Below, in pieces: positions 23,580-30,815 of a DNA stretch of 35,588 bases. A program made the position numbers and the translations under genes. Location of the stretch: NCBI GenBank assembly GCA_017481065.1, contig JAFUPT010000147.1, forward strand, positions 1-35,588, written 5' to 3'. Source of the stretch: Clostridia bacterium (GTDB taxonomy: Bacteria; Bacillota_A; Clostridia; Christensenellales; Aristaeellaceae). A model generated the notes under the pieces. The model ran no database searches, had not been told where the DNA came from, and was given only the letters and a program-made list of their open reading frames with translations. Numbering within the stretch: position 1 is the first letter of the stretch; each line of letters opens with the position of its first letter.

Positions 23580-23596
23580 CCCATGGCTGTTTCTTT
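23559..23596. terminator. Shared bidirectional terminator of two convergent genes
   Basis: A perfect 16-bp inverted repeat (AAAGAAACAGCCATGG/CCATGGCTGTTTCTTT) with an AATAAC loop. It includes the last codons and stop of the ABC ATPase (ends 23579) and reaches the stop of the opposite gene (23595). Confidence 0.75.
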
Positions 23597-25010
23597 ATAA
23601 TTTCAGGCTGATCTCTCCGGAATGGAGGGTTTCCCCGCCATTTTCCGTCTCCACGATCAAATCCCCTTCATCGCTGATGCCCAGCACCTTCGCGGGATAG
23701 CTCTCGCCGCCCCGCAGCACCTGCACTTCCCGGCCGATCACATTGGAGCGCGCCCGGTATTCCTGCATGAAGGCGCCGTCCTCCAGCTGGGCGTAGAGCC
23801 GGTTCAGCTCGTTGATCAGCTCCGCAGTGAAGCGGTTCCGGGACACGGCCTGGCCGCATTCATTGGCGATGGAGGTGGCCTTCTCCTTCAATTCATCCGG
23901 GAATTCCATGAAGCCCACGTTCACGCCGACGCCCATCACCACATGCCGCATCCGCCCGGATGCAAAATCCATGCTGGATTCGCAGAGTATGCCGCAGGCC
24001 TTCCTGCCGCCGATGTACACATCATTCACCCACTTGATTCCGGCCTTCACATCCGCGCATTTTTCCATGGCCCGGGCAACGGCCACCGCCGCCATCGGGG
24101 TAAGCAGCACGGCCTTCTCCGCCGGAATCTCCGGCCGCAGGATGCAGGAGAAATATACCCCGCTGCCCTTCGGCGAATGAAACACCCGGTCGAAGCGGCC
24201 CCGGCCCGCGCTCTGGCTCTCCGCCAGCACCACCGTGCCATGGGGCGCGCCCTGCAGCGCCAGCTCCCGGGCCCGGTTGTTGGTGGAGCCGATTTCTTCG
24301 TGGAATTCGATTTCATTTCCGATTTCCCCGGGCAACAAAAATTGCCGTATTCCCTGCGGGCCCATTCCTTCGGCGACGGCCTTCTGCCTCTCCCTCTCCA
24401 TTTTGGAAAACACGCAGCCGCAGAAATCCTGCCGGTACAGCCCATATTCCTCTGAGAGGGCGCAGGAGCGCCGGTAACCGTCTTTTTTCTTGAAGTCGGA
24501 AACCAGGTAGCGCAGGCCGAACTCCGCCGCCAGGGCCTCGCCGATGGCGTTCAGGCGCTTTGAATCCTTCAACGGGCTGATGGACAGCGTAGTGGTGAAG
24601 TATTCCGCGCCGATCTGCCGGGCAAATTCCGCGGTTTTGCGCAGGCGCAGTTCAAAGCAGATGCCGCAGCGCTCGCCGCCCTCGGGATCATGCTCGTGGC
24701 CGCGCACCGCCTCGTAAAAAGTCTGGGGATCATATTCCCCTTCCACCACCCGCGCACCCTCTAGCGGCATTTCTTTCACCAGCCGCTTCTGTTCTTCAGA
24801 TCGGTGGATAAATTCCGCCTCGGGGGAGATATTCGGGTTGTAATAGAACACCACCAGCTCAAAGGCCTCGTTCAGCCGCTCCAGCACGGCGCTGGAGCAG
24901 GGCGCGCAGCAGGAGTGCAGCGCCAATACAGGCCGCCTGCACTCCCTTTTCAGCCGCGCAATTTCGCGCTCCATTTCAATTTGGTAATTCCGTTTCGGCT
25001 GCATCATCAT
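23595..25010 (-). CDS. QueH-BirA fusion: epoxyqueuosine reductase plus biotin-protein ligase
   Basis: One uninterrupted 471-residue frame. Residues about 25-205 are a full QueH: HSCCAPCSS (32-40), RCGICFELRLRKTAEFA (C115, C118), YFTTTLSISPLKDSKRLNAIG, SDFKKKDGYRRSCALSEEYGLYRQDFCGCVFSK (C197, C199); this family reduces epoxyqueuosine to queuosine in tRNA. Residues about 232-471 are a biotin-protein ligase: EEIGSTNNRARELA, AESQSAGRGRFDRVFHSPKGSGVY, KWVND (326-330), GVGVNV (360-365), then the SH3-like C-terminal domain. The usual BirA N-terminal DNA-binding domain is absent. Three ATGs lie at 25010-25004, with GAGGAG 4-10 bases upstream; the exact one is uncertain. It overlaps the lipid kinase gene by 35 bases. 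Confidence 0.9.
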   Translation of the reverse strand: MMMQPKRNYQIEMEREIARLKRECRRPVLALHSCCAPCSSAVLERLNEAFELVVFYYNPNISPEAEFIHRSEEQKRLVKEMPLEGARVVEGEYDPQTFYEAVRGHEHDPEGGERCGICFELRLRKTAEFARQIGAEYFTTTLSISPLKDSKRLNAIGEALAAEFGLRYLVSDFKKKDGYRRSCALSEEYGLYRQDFCGCVFSKMERERQKAVAEGMGPQGIRQFLLPGEIGNEIEFHEEIGSTNNRARELALQGAPHGTVVLAESQSAGRGRFDRVFHSPKGSGVYFSCILRPEIPAEKAVLLTPMAAVAVARAMEKCADVKAGIKWVNDVYIGGRKACGILCESSMDFASGRMRHVVMGVGVNVGFMEFPDELKEKATSIANECGQAVSRNRFTAELINELNRLYAQLEDGAFMQEYRARSNVIGREVQVLRGGESYPAKVLGISDEGDLIVETENGGETLHSGEISLKL

Positions 25011-25932
25011 GCGTCTCCTCGGCGGGAACAAGCTCCCGCGCGCTCAGCGGCAGCACCAGCTGCATGCGGCGGTGGAGATTGATGATATCAAACTTCCTTC
25101 CCGTCGCGCCGCGCTCGCCGTCCAGCGTCCACTCCACATCATCCTCCGTTTCAAAGAGGATGCGGTCCGTGGTGAAAAATTCGATCATTTCATTGGGCAA
25201 TTCCCGGCTGCGCAGGCCCATCAGGATCTTCGTCCACTGACTGGGCTGCACGGGATTGCGCACCAGCATCACCTCGAAGAGGCCATCGTTCAGGCGCACC
25301 TTGTCCGGGTCCAGCTTGAGTATGCCGCCCACCGACAGGGAATTGGTTACCGAGCAAAACAGGAAATCGCCCTCGATGATCCTGTCCTCGCATTCGGCGC
25401 AGAGGTGGATGGGCTTGATGCTGGGCAGATCCTTGATGCCCTCCAGGATGTATGCGGTGTGGCCCAGCAGGTTCTTCGCCGCCTGGGGAGTGGAATAGGA
25501 AGCCTTGGCAAAGGCGCCGCAGGAGGCCGTGTAGTTGAAGTAGCGGCCGTTGAAGCTGCCCAGATCAAACCACCAGCTCTTGCCGTCCACCGCGTCCCGC
25601 GCCGCCTGCAGGATATCCGTGGAGAGGCCCAGGCTGCGGGCGTAATCATTGGTGGTGCCGGCGGGAACATAGCCCACGGGGCAGGTGGCTCCCGCCTCAA
25701 TGATGCCGGCGATGGTTTCATTCAGCGTGCCATCGCCGCCGATGCACACGATGCGGTCAAAATCGCAGGCGTGGGCGCGCAGGTAGAGCGTGGCGTCGCC
25801 GGTGGAGGCGGTGACATAGACCACGCATTCATAGTCCCGGTCGTTGTACAGGCGAATGATCTCCGGAAGGAATCGATTCGCTTTTCTCTGCCCTGCAAAG
25901 GGGTTCAAAAGCAGAAGAAGCCGCTTGGCCAT
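24976..25932 (-). CDS. Diacylglycerol/lipid kinase family protein (DagK/YegS-like)
   Basis: 318 residues; ATP-dependent lipid kinase of the DAGK catalytic-domain family, probably returning diacylglycerol to phosphatidate for phospholipid or teichoic-acid lipid recycling. LLLLNPFAGQRKA (6-18) opens the nucleotide domain; CIGGDGTLNETIAGI (63-77) is the signature with GGDGT; PAGTTNDYARSLGL is the phosphate-binding loop. The C-terminal β-rich domain contains LNDGLFEVMLVRNP and DGERGATGRKFDI. GAGGAGGAG precedes the ATG by about eight bases. Preceded by the metallophosphoesterase gene and overlapping queH-birA. Substrate specificity cannot be assigned. Confidence 0.92.
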   Translation of the reverse strand: MAKRLLLLLNPFAGQRKANRFLPEIIRLYNDRDYECVVYVTASTGDATLYLRAHACDFDRIVCIGGDGTLNETIAGIIEAGATCPVGYVPAGTTNDYARSLGLSTDILQAARDAVDGKSWWFDLGSFNGRYFNYTASCGAFAKASYSTPQAAKNLLGHTAYILEGIKDLPSIKPIHLCAECEDRIIEGDFLFCSVTNSLSVGGILKLDPDKVRLNDGLFEVMLVRNPVQPSQWTKILMGLRSRELPNEMIEFFTTDRILFETEDDVEWTLDGERGATGRKFDIINLHRRMQLVLPLSARELVPAEETHDDAAETELPN

Positions 25933-25980
25933 ATTTCACACTCCTCCTCAATGGGCAAAAGCCCTGTCAAAATGGAAAAG

Positions 25981-26005
25981 GCCGTCGGAAACACGCTCCG
26001 ACGGC
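25981..26005 (-). terminator. Weak terminator-like hairpin between metallophosphoesterase and lipid kinase
   Basis: GCCGTCGGA/TCCGACGGC, a 9-bp stem with seven-base loop, just past the metallophosphoesterase stop; on the minus strand it is followed by CTTTTCC. The T-run is short, so it may only attenuate transcription into the lipid kinase gene. Confidence 0.5.
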
Positions 26006-26011
26006 GGGAAT

Positions 26012-26698
26012 TCATTCAAAGATCTGTGCGAGTTTGAAGCCCAGGCCGTCACAGGAGACCTGATGGTAAGTAATGCCGTCCAGCTCGCCATGAATGGCCC
26101 CGGCGAGGCCCGCGCCGTGCAGGTGGCCATAGACCACCGTCTTCACGCCGTATTCACTGAGCAAATCGGCAAATCCCACGCAGCCCTCGCTGCGGGGCGG
26201 ATAATGCATCATTACGATGATGGGCGCATCCGCACTCTTCTGGCGGGCGCTCTTTAAGGACATCTCCAGCCGCTGCCGTTCCCGGCGGTAGATGCGGGCG
26301 TCGTCGCCCTCGCCGTCCGGCTCGGCAGGAATGGTCCAGCCGCGGGAGCCGGCGAAGAGGTAGCCGTCCAGCAGCAGGCTATCGTTCTGCAGGGCGTAGC
26401 TGCCCTCGGGAAGCATGCGGCGCACGCGGCCGATGGAACTCCACCAGTAATCATGGTTGCCCCGCAGCAGCAGCTTCTTTCCAGGCAGCGCGCCGATCTG
26501 TTCCAGATCTTCCTGCGCTTCCTCCAAATGCATGGCCCAGGTGAGATCGCCCGGCAGCAGCACGATATCCCCGTCCTGCACGCGCATGAGCCAATCTTCC
26601 CGGATGCGCTCAAAGTGGTTCGCCCAGTGCGGCCCGAATATATCCATGGGCTTCTGGCGCGCCGGCAGGTGCAAATCTGAAATTGCCCATACTGCCAC
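26012..26698 (-). CDS. Calcineurin-like metallophosphoesterase
   Basis: 228 residues with the full dimetal motif set: DLH (8-10), LPGDLTW (D51), RGNHDYWW (79-86), the MMHYPP histidine, and YGHLHGAG. It opens MAVWAISDLHLPARQKPMDIFG, the pattern of bacterial YkuE-like/COG1768-type predicted phosphohydrolases. Substrate unknown. The start is a GTG at 26698, two bases after the upstream stop; its ribosome binding site GAGGA is made from the Glu/Asp codons of the upstream acidic tail. Cytoplasmic: no signal peptide. Confidence 0.88.
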   Translation of the reverse strand: MAVWAISDLHLPARQKPMDIFGPHWANHFERIREDWLMRVQDGDIVLLPGDLTWAMHLEEAQEDLEQIGALPGKKLLLRGNHDYWWSSIGRVRRMLPEGSYALQNDSLLLDGYLFAGSRGWTIPAEPDGEGDDARIYRRERQRLEMSLKSARQKSADAPIIVMMHYPPRSEGCVGFADLLSEYGVKTVVYGHLHGAGLAGAIHGELDGITYHQVSCDGLGFKLAQIFE

Positions 26699-26700
26699 GA

Positions 26701-27087
26701 TCAGTTGTCCTCGTCTTCGTCATCATCGTCTTCGTCGTCATCGAAGAACGGATCGTCCTCATCGGAGAAGTCTTCATCATCGATGCCTTCGCCGATATCC
26801 AGCTCGATTTCATCCATGGTGCTCACGGAATCGATGCCGATGTTGGCCGTTTCGCTCACTACGGTATCATCGCTCTGCGCATCGCTGTTGCGCATGGCGG
26901 ATTCCTTCAGGCAATAGGCGCAAAGTTCCTGACCCGGTACAACCGGATTTTCTCCGCATTCGGAGCACAGCTCGATCATTTCATACTGTTCGCTTTCGCC
27001 GCGCACCTCGCGCTGGCACACGGAGCAGATCTTATCCGTATCGAGCATGTAATTGAGTTCACAGCGGGGACACTTAATCAGGCCCAT
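26701..27087 (-). CDS. Zinc-ribbon protein with a very acidic C-terminal tail
   Basis: 128 residues. Three Cys-x2-Cys pairs fall in the first 60 residues (IKCPRCELNY, ICSVCQREV, LCSECGEN) with a fourth CAYC, enough for two zinc ribbons. The last 30 residues are nearly all Asp/Glu (DDPFFDDDEDDDDEDEDN), resembling tails that compete with nucleic acid for protein binding, as in the RNA polymerase δ subunit. No named family recognised. GGGAGG nine bases before the ATG at 27087. Promoter at 27167-27194. Transcribed with the metallophosphoesterase. A role in transcription or nucleic-acid handling would be a guess. Confidence 0.8.
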   Translation of the reverse strand: MGLIKCPRCELNYMLDTDKICSVCQREVRGESEQYEMIELCSECGENPVVPGQELCAYCLKESAMRNSDAQSDDTVVSETANIGIDSVSTMDEIELDIGEGIDDEDFSDEDDPFFDDDEDDDDEDEDN

Positions 27088-27166
27088 CAATATCTTCCTC
27101 CCAGAATAGACGATTCAATTCATAATCACGCGGGCGGCAATATTTTCCGCTCACGTTCTCCATGTT

Positions 27167-27194
27167 ATTATACACAATTGTATCGGAAGCGCAA
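27167..27194 (-). promoter_or_regulatory. σA promoter for the zinc-ribbon/metallophosphoesterase unit
   Basis: Minus strand TTGCGC (27189-27194), 16 bases, perfect TATAAT (27167-27172). Leader of about 75 bases. Confidence 0.7.
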
Positions 27195-27219
27195 GTGGAA
27201 AATGGCACAAATTCACATT

Positions 27220-27834
27220 TTACACATTTTCGTCATCTGCTGCCCCCGAATTTCGGGGATTTTCCCTGATCCAGTCCGCCAAACGGCGCACATCCGCGGC
27301 ATAGACGTCCTTCAAAGACGGGTTGTAAATCAGCGACGCCGGATGATACATCGGGTAGAGCCTGAGCCCATCCGCATCCAGCCACGCGCCGTGGCAATCG
27401 CCGATCACGATCTTCTGCCCCGCCAGCGCCTTCAGCGGCACATTTCCCAGAGTTACAATCACCTCGGGGTGCACCAGTTCAATCTCCCTTTTCAGCCAGG
27501 GCAAAAACAGCTTGATTTCCTCCCGGGTGGGCGGCCGGTTCACCACGCGCCCGGCGGCGGAAATCTTGGTGGGGCGGAATTTTACCGTGTTGGAAACATA
27601 GAGCTCCCCCCGGTCCAGCCCGGCAAGGGCCAGGAATTCATCCAGGTTTTTTCCCGCCTTGCTCACGAAGGGCCGGCGCTGCAAAGTCTCCTGCTCGCCC
27701 GGGGCCTCGCCGATCAGCATCACCCGTGCACCCAGCCTGCCCTCGCCGTGCACCAGCAGCCGGGCCTCATCCTCATAGATTTCCGAAACCAGCTTTTCCA
27801 GTCCGGCGCGCAGCTTATCCATTTCGTTCGTCAA
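27220..27834 (-). CDS. Uracil-DNA glycosylase superfamily protein lacking the Fe-S cysteines
   Basis: 204 residues of the family 4-like UDG fold (COG1573). Motif 1 IGEAPGEQE (41-49), the RPFVSKAGKNLDEFL helix, the YVSNTVKFRPTK strand, and motif 2 MYHPASLIYNP are present. The four cysteines that bind 4Fe-4S in family 4 are missing: no CxxC at the N-terminus, and F86 (KFRP) replaces the third cysteine of the upstream paralogue (KCRP). Its start overlaps that paralogue's stop by four bases (27831-27834), so the two are co-translated. It may excise uracil or another damaged base, or be catalytically divergent. Confidence 0.88.
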   Translation of the reverse strand: MTNEMDKLRAGLEKLVSEIYEDEARLLVHGEGRLGARVMLIGEAPGEQETLQRRPFVSKAGKNLDEFLALAGLDRGELYVSNTVKFRPTKISAAGRVVNRPPTREEIKLFLPWLKREIELVHPEVIVTLGNVPLKALAGQKIVIGDCHGAWLDADGLRLYPMYHPASLIYNPSLKDVYAADVRRLADWIRENPRNSGAADDENV

Positions 27835-28406
27835 TTTTCCTCACCCGCAGCTTCAATTTCCGATAGTTTGGCTCGAATCTTCTGAAAATCATCCCATGCT
27901 TCGCGCTTTTTGGAAGGATCTCTCAGCAGCGCGGATGGATGGTAGGTCGGCATGAACCATGTTCCCTTGCGTTCAAACCATTTGCCATGCTCGCGCATAA
28001 CAGAAATTTCCTCTTTCAGCACATAGCGGCAGGCCACCTTGCCCAGCAGCACCACCACCTGCGGCCGCACCAGCGCAAACTGGGCCCGCAGATAATTCAT
28101 GCAGGCGGCGGCCTCGTCCGGCTCGGGATTGCGGTTCTGGGGCGGGCGGCATTTGACGACATTGCAGATGTACACCTGCTCCCGCTCCAGGCCGATGGCG
28201 GCGATCATGCGGGTGAGCAATTCGCCGGAGCGGCCCACGAAGGGGCGGCCCTGCAAATCCTCATCCCTGCCGGGACCCTCGCCGATGAACATCAGCCGGG
28301 CCCTGGGATCGCCCTCGCCGGGCACCACATTGTTTCTCGTTTCGCAGAGGCGGCATTTACCGCAGCCCGCGATTTCCGCCTCGAGCTGCGCCCAGGAAAC
28401 CTTCAT
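27831..28406 (-). CDS. Uracil-DNA glycosylase, family 4 (Fe-S)
   Basis: 191 residues. Removes uracil from DNA in base excision repair. The cluster cysteines are C15 and C18 (CGKC), C86 (KCRPPQNRNP) and C102 (AACMNYL), the usual spacing for family 4. Motif 1 is IGEGPGRDED (41-50) and motif 2 is TYHPSALLRDP. Upstream in-frame ATGs exist to 28457, but the protein homology begins at MKVSW (28406), with GGGGGG about seven bases upstream. A TATAAT at 28446-28451 (minus strand) may be its -10, without a clear -35. Confidence 0.93.
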   Translation of the reverse strand: MKVSWAQLEAEIAGCGKCRLCETRNNVVPGEGDPRARLMFIGEGPGRDEDLQGRPFVGRSGELLTRMIAAIGLEREQVYICNVVKCRPPQNRNPEPDEAAACMNYLRAQFALVRPQVVVLLGKVACRYVLKEEISVMREHGKWFERKGTWFMPTYHPSALLRDPSKKREAWDDFQKIRAKLSEIEAAGEEN

Positions 28407-28453
28407 TCTGAACCCCCCGTTCATCTGCCGTAGTTCTTTGCACCCATTATACA

Positions 28454-28485
28454 CCAAATCCGGCGGTTCTGCGCGCCGGATTTGG
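28454..28485 (+). terminator. 12-bp hairpin oriented as a plus-strand terminator
   Basis: CCAAATCCGGCG/CGCCGGATTTGG with eight-base loop. The T-rich stretch (ATTTTCTTTTCATTTTTT) follows on the plus strand, yet the genes on both sides run leftward. On the minus strand it sits between the small membrane protein gene and a TATAAT, and could still act as a weaker terminator. Confidence 0.5.
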
Positions 28486-28501
28486 ATTTTCTTTTCATTT
28501 T

Positions 28502-28723
28502 TTATTCAGGGATAACCACTGCCTGCATGAACATATCCCACAGGGATTTGAACGTGACCGGCACATCGGCAATCACCCAGTTCACCAGAGAAGTGAGCAA
28601 TATGATGCAGGCGATGATGACCACCACGCCGGCCACAACCGCAAGGAAATCAAACATGCCGGCAAAAATCTGGAATTTCATCCTGCGGCGCCGGGCTTCC
28701 TCCCGGGTATATAGCTTTGCCAT
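28502..28723 (-). CDS. Small single-pass membrane protein
   Basis: 73 residues: basic MAKLYTREEARRRRMKFQ, then a hydrophobic stretch of about 30 residues (FDFLAVVAGVVVIIACIILLTSLVNWVIA) that makes one long or two short helices, then a short tail PVTFKSLWDMFMQAVVIPE. Positive-inside rule places the N-terminus in the cytoplasm. No family recognised. GAGGTGAGACGAG precedes the ATG. Promoter at 28744-28772. Short but supported by promoter, ribosome binding site and composition. Confidence 0.7.
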   Translation of the reverse strand: MAKLYTREEARRRRMKFQIFAGMFDFLAVVAGVVVIIACIILLTSLVNWVIADVPVTFKSLWDMFMQAVVIPE

Positions 28724-28743
28724 CTCGTCTCACCTCTTCATAA

Positions 28744-28772
28744 AGTATAACACATTCTTTTGAACAATTCAA
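28744..28772 (-). promoter_or_regulatory. σA promoter for the small membrane protein
   Basis: Minus strand TTGAAT (28767-28772), 17 bases, TATACT (28744-28749), immediately past the stop of the VanW gene (28773). Confidence 0.65.
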
Positions 28773-30644
28773 TTACGGGCCGTATTCCACAATCTGCTTC
28801 GTGGCCTTGTAATTGCTCTTGCAGAGCAATTCGCGCTTGATTTCATTGCCGTTGGCGTCCCACCATATCTTGTAGGCGGCGGCGGAATAGCCCTCCTTGC
28901 CCTTCTGGATCACCTTGGTTTCGCCGGAAGCCATCATGAAGTTCAGCTGGTATTCCGTCTCCGGCTCCACGGTGCCGGTCTTCTTGCCCTCGAGGGTGAT
29001 GGTGATTCCATCCTCCAGCAGCTTTCCGAAGATGGCGATGTGCACCCGCTTGTCCTCGCTCAGGTAGCAGCAGATGTAGATATCGTCATCGGAGGTATTG
29101 GTGAAGCGCAAATCCTTGTTGCCCCAATCCACGGCAGCGTCCTTGCCCAAATCCACATAGGACACCGTGAGGGAATGGCTGTGGCGCTCATCAATCTCCA
29201 GGTCCGCCTTCACCGCCGCGTTGAACAGGGTGGTGGAAACCTGGCAGATGCCGCCGCCCACTTCCTCGGTCACTTCGCCGCCGGAGTAAGCCGGCGCGGA
29301 TTTGAAGCCGCGGTCCCGGGTGCGTTCGCCCACGACGCCGTTGAAGGAGAAGCTCTCGCCCGGCTCCAGCTTCGTGCCGTTGATCAGCTGCAGGGAGAGG
29401 GCGATGTTGTTCAGGCGGTTGCTGGAGGAGGAGGAAGCATTGGTCACTGCGGAGGTGATCATGCCGTACTGGGAGGCCACATTTTCGATGGTGAGCTCCG
29501 GCTGCACCGCCGCGATCTCCAGCTGCACATTCCCGCCGCCACTGGAAAGCGCGGCCTCGATATCTTCGATCAGGCTCTGCTGGTCCAGGGTGCGGCCCAC
29601 CTGCTCCTTTGCATAGGAGAACTGCTGGGTATTTACATCAAAGGATTCGAGGCTGGCATTCTTCGCCTCGGTATCGATCTGATCCGCCAGCTGGGCTGCA
29701 TAGCTCTGAACCACGGCGCTGTCGTAGAGCGTGCGGCTCACTTCGTAGCTCTTGGGCGATTCCATGTGCAGCGCCACGCGCTTGTAACGCTCCACAAGGG
29801 AGCCCGTGCGCCCGGCGTTCCACGCGGCGGACAGGGTATTCACATAATCGCTGGAATAGCCCATCTGGGATGCGGTGATGCGCGTGCCGTCATTGAGCAC
29901 GGCGGCGGTCTCCCGGTAGGCGGGCTCCACCTGGGTATCCCAGTATTCAATCGCCTGCGGCAGGGTCATGGAGGATACATCGACGCCATCCACCGTGGTT
30001 CCCGCGTAGAAATTCTGCTGGGAAACGACGGCCTTCATCTGCACGAAGTCCTCATAGGCGTTCACGCGCCATACGCCCACGCCCACGCAGCCCGCAATCA
30101 CAAGCAGAAGCAGGGCGGTAAGGGCGCTGAAGGGGCTCCTGCGCTTCTTCTTCCGCTTCTTTTTGCGGCGGGGCGGCTGATGCTCCCGGCGCAGCGGCGC
30201 ATCATATTCATCATAAGCATCCGCCGGCGGCGCGGGATTGCGGCGGGGCGGCAGGATATCCACAGGCACATCATAGAGCAGCTTCGCATCCATGCTGGCG
30301 AGGGGATTTTCTTCAATATGGATTTTCTTGGCAGCAGTCTTTTGTGTATTCATGCCCTTCTTGGACGCAGCGGGGGCCGCTTTCGTTCCATTGGCCGGCT
30401 TCTTTGCCGCAGAGGGCGCCTTCGCAGCCGCCGCGGGCTTCTTTGCCGATGCGGCAGCCTTGTTCCCGGCAGTTTTTTTCGGGCTCGCAGAAGCGCCCGC
30501 CTTCGCCTTTTGCGAAGCAGGCTTCTTTGCGCCGCGCGCAGATGCAGATGCGGAGCCCTTCTTCTTCGGCTTCACATCGATTTCAAAATTTGCCAGTTCA
30601 CGCTTTCTGCCGTCAGCGCCATTCATGAATTCAAACCACTCCAT
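28773..30644 (-). CDS. VanW-family protein with a histone H1-like cytoplasmic tail
   Basis: 623 residues. Residues 26-108 are Ala/Lys/Pro/Ser-rich (KKPASQKAKAG, SPKKTAGNKAAASAKKP), like histone H1 tails; a KKKRKKKRR cluster (161-169) precedes one membrane helix (SPFSALTALLLLVIAGCVGVGVW, 170-192), so this tail is cytoplasmic. Outside are peptidoglycan-binding-like segments (about 200-390; YAGTTVDGVDVSSMTLPQAIEYW and a second unit), then the VanW domain (LNNIALSLQLINGTKLEPGESFSFN...GGGICQVSTTLFNAAVKADLEI), and a G5-like end. VanW proteins are wall-associated; enzymatic role unsettled. The ATG at 30644 lacks a clear ribosome binding site; one at 30626 has GGAG 12 bases upstream, so the start is uncertain. 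Confidence 0.88.
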   Translation of the reverse strand: MEWFEFMNGADGRKRELANFEIDVKPKKKGSASASARGAKKPASQKAKAGASASPKKTAGNKAAASAKKPAAAAKAPSAAKKPANGTKAAPAASKKGMNTQKTAAKKIHIEENPLASMDAKLLYDVPVDILPPRRNPAPPADAYDEYDAPLRREHQPPRRKKKRKKKRRSPFSALTALLLLVIAGCVGVGVWRVNAYEDFVQMKAVVSQQNFYAGTTVDGVDVSSMTLPQAIEYWDTQVEPAYRETAAVLNDGTRITASQMGYSSDYVNTLSAAWNAGRTGSLVERYKRVALHMESPKSYEVSRTLYDSAVVQSYAAQLADQIDTEAKNASLESFDVNTQQFSYAKEQVGRTLDQQSLIEDIEAALSSGGGNVQLEIAAVQPELTIENVASQYGMITSAVTNASSSSSNRLNNIALSLQLINGTKLEPGESFSFNGVVGERTRDRGFKSAPAYSGGEVTEEVGGGICQVSTTLFNAAVKADLEIDERHSHSLTVSYVDLGKDAAVDWGNKDLRFTNTSDDDIYICCYLSEDKRVHIAIFGKLLEDGITITLEGKKTGTVEPETEYQLNFMMASGETKVIQKGKEGYSAAAYKIWWDANGNEIKRELLCKSNYKATKQIVEYGP

Positions 30645-30683
30645 GTAAGCATTATAACCCGATTCAATCGGATTCCATTTTCC

Positions 30684-30712
30684 ATTATAAGGAATGCATT
30701 TCTCCCAATCAA
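30684..30712 (-). promoter_or_regulatory. σA promoter for the VanW gene
   Basis: Minus strand TTGATT (30707-30712), 17 bases, TATAAT (30684-30689). A second TATAAT lies closer to the gene (30651-30656) without a -35; the 13-bp palindrome CCGATTCAATCGG (30658-30670) separates them. Confidence 0.75.
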
Positions 30713-30767
30713 CTGCTTTGTGTTAATTCCGGGAGACACAAAATCTCACATTCCCGCAGGGCGCATG

Positions 30768-30800
30768 AAAAAGCGCCCGGAGCCATATGGCTCCGGGCGC
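30768..30800 (-). terminator. Terminator of the large Big_2 protein gene
   Basis: A perfect 28-bp palindrome at 30773-30800 (half-site GCGCCCGGAGCCAT) followed on the minus strand by TTTTTC, 16 bases beyond the gene's stop codon. Confidence 0.85.
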
Positions 30801-30815
30801 CCGGGAAATACATTT

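Noticed and set aside
30773..30800. Perfect 28-bp palindrome as a regulator operator
   Set aside because: It lies 16 bases past a stop codon and is followed by a T-run on the coding strand, so it is better explained as an intrinsic terminator.
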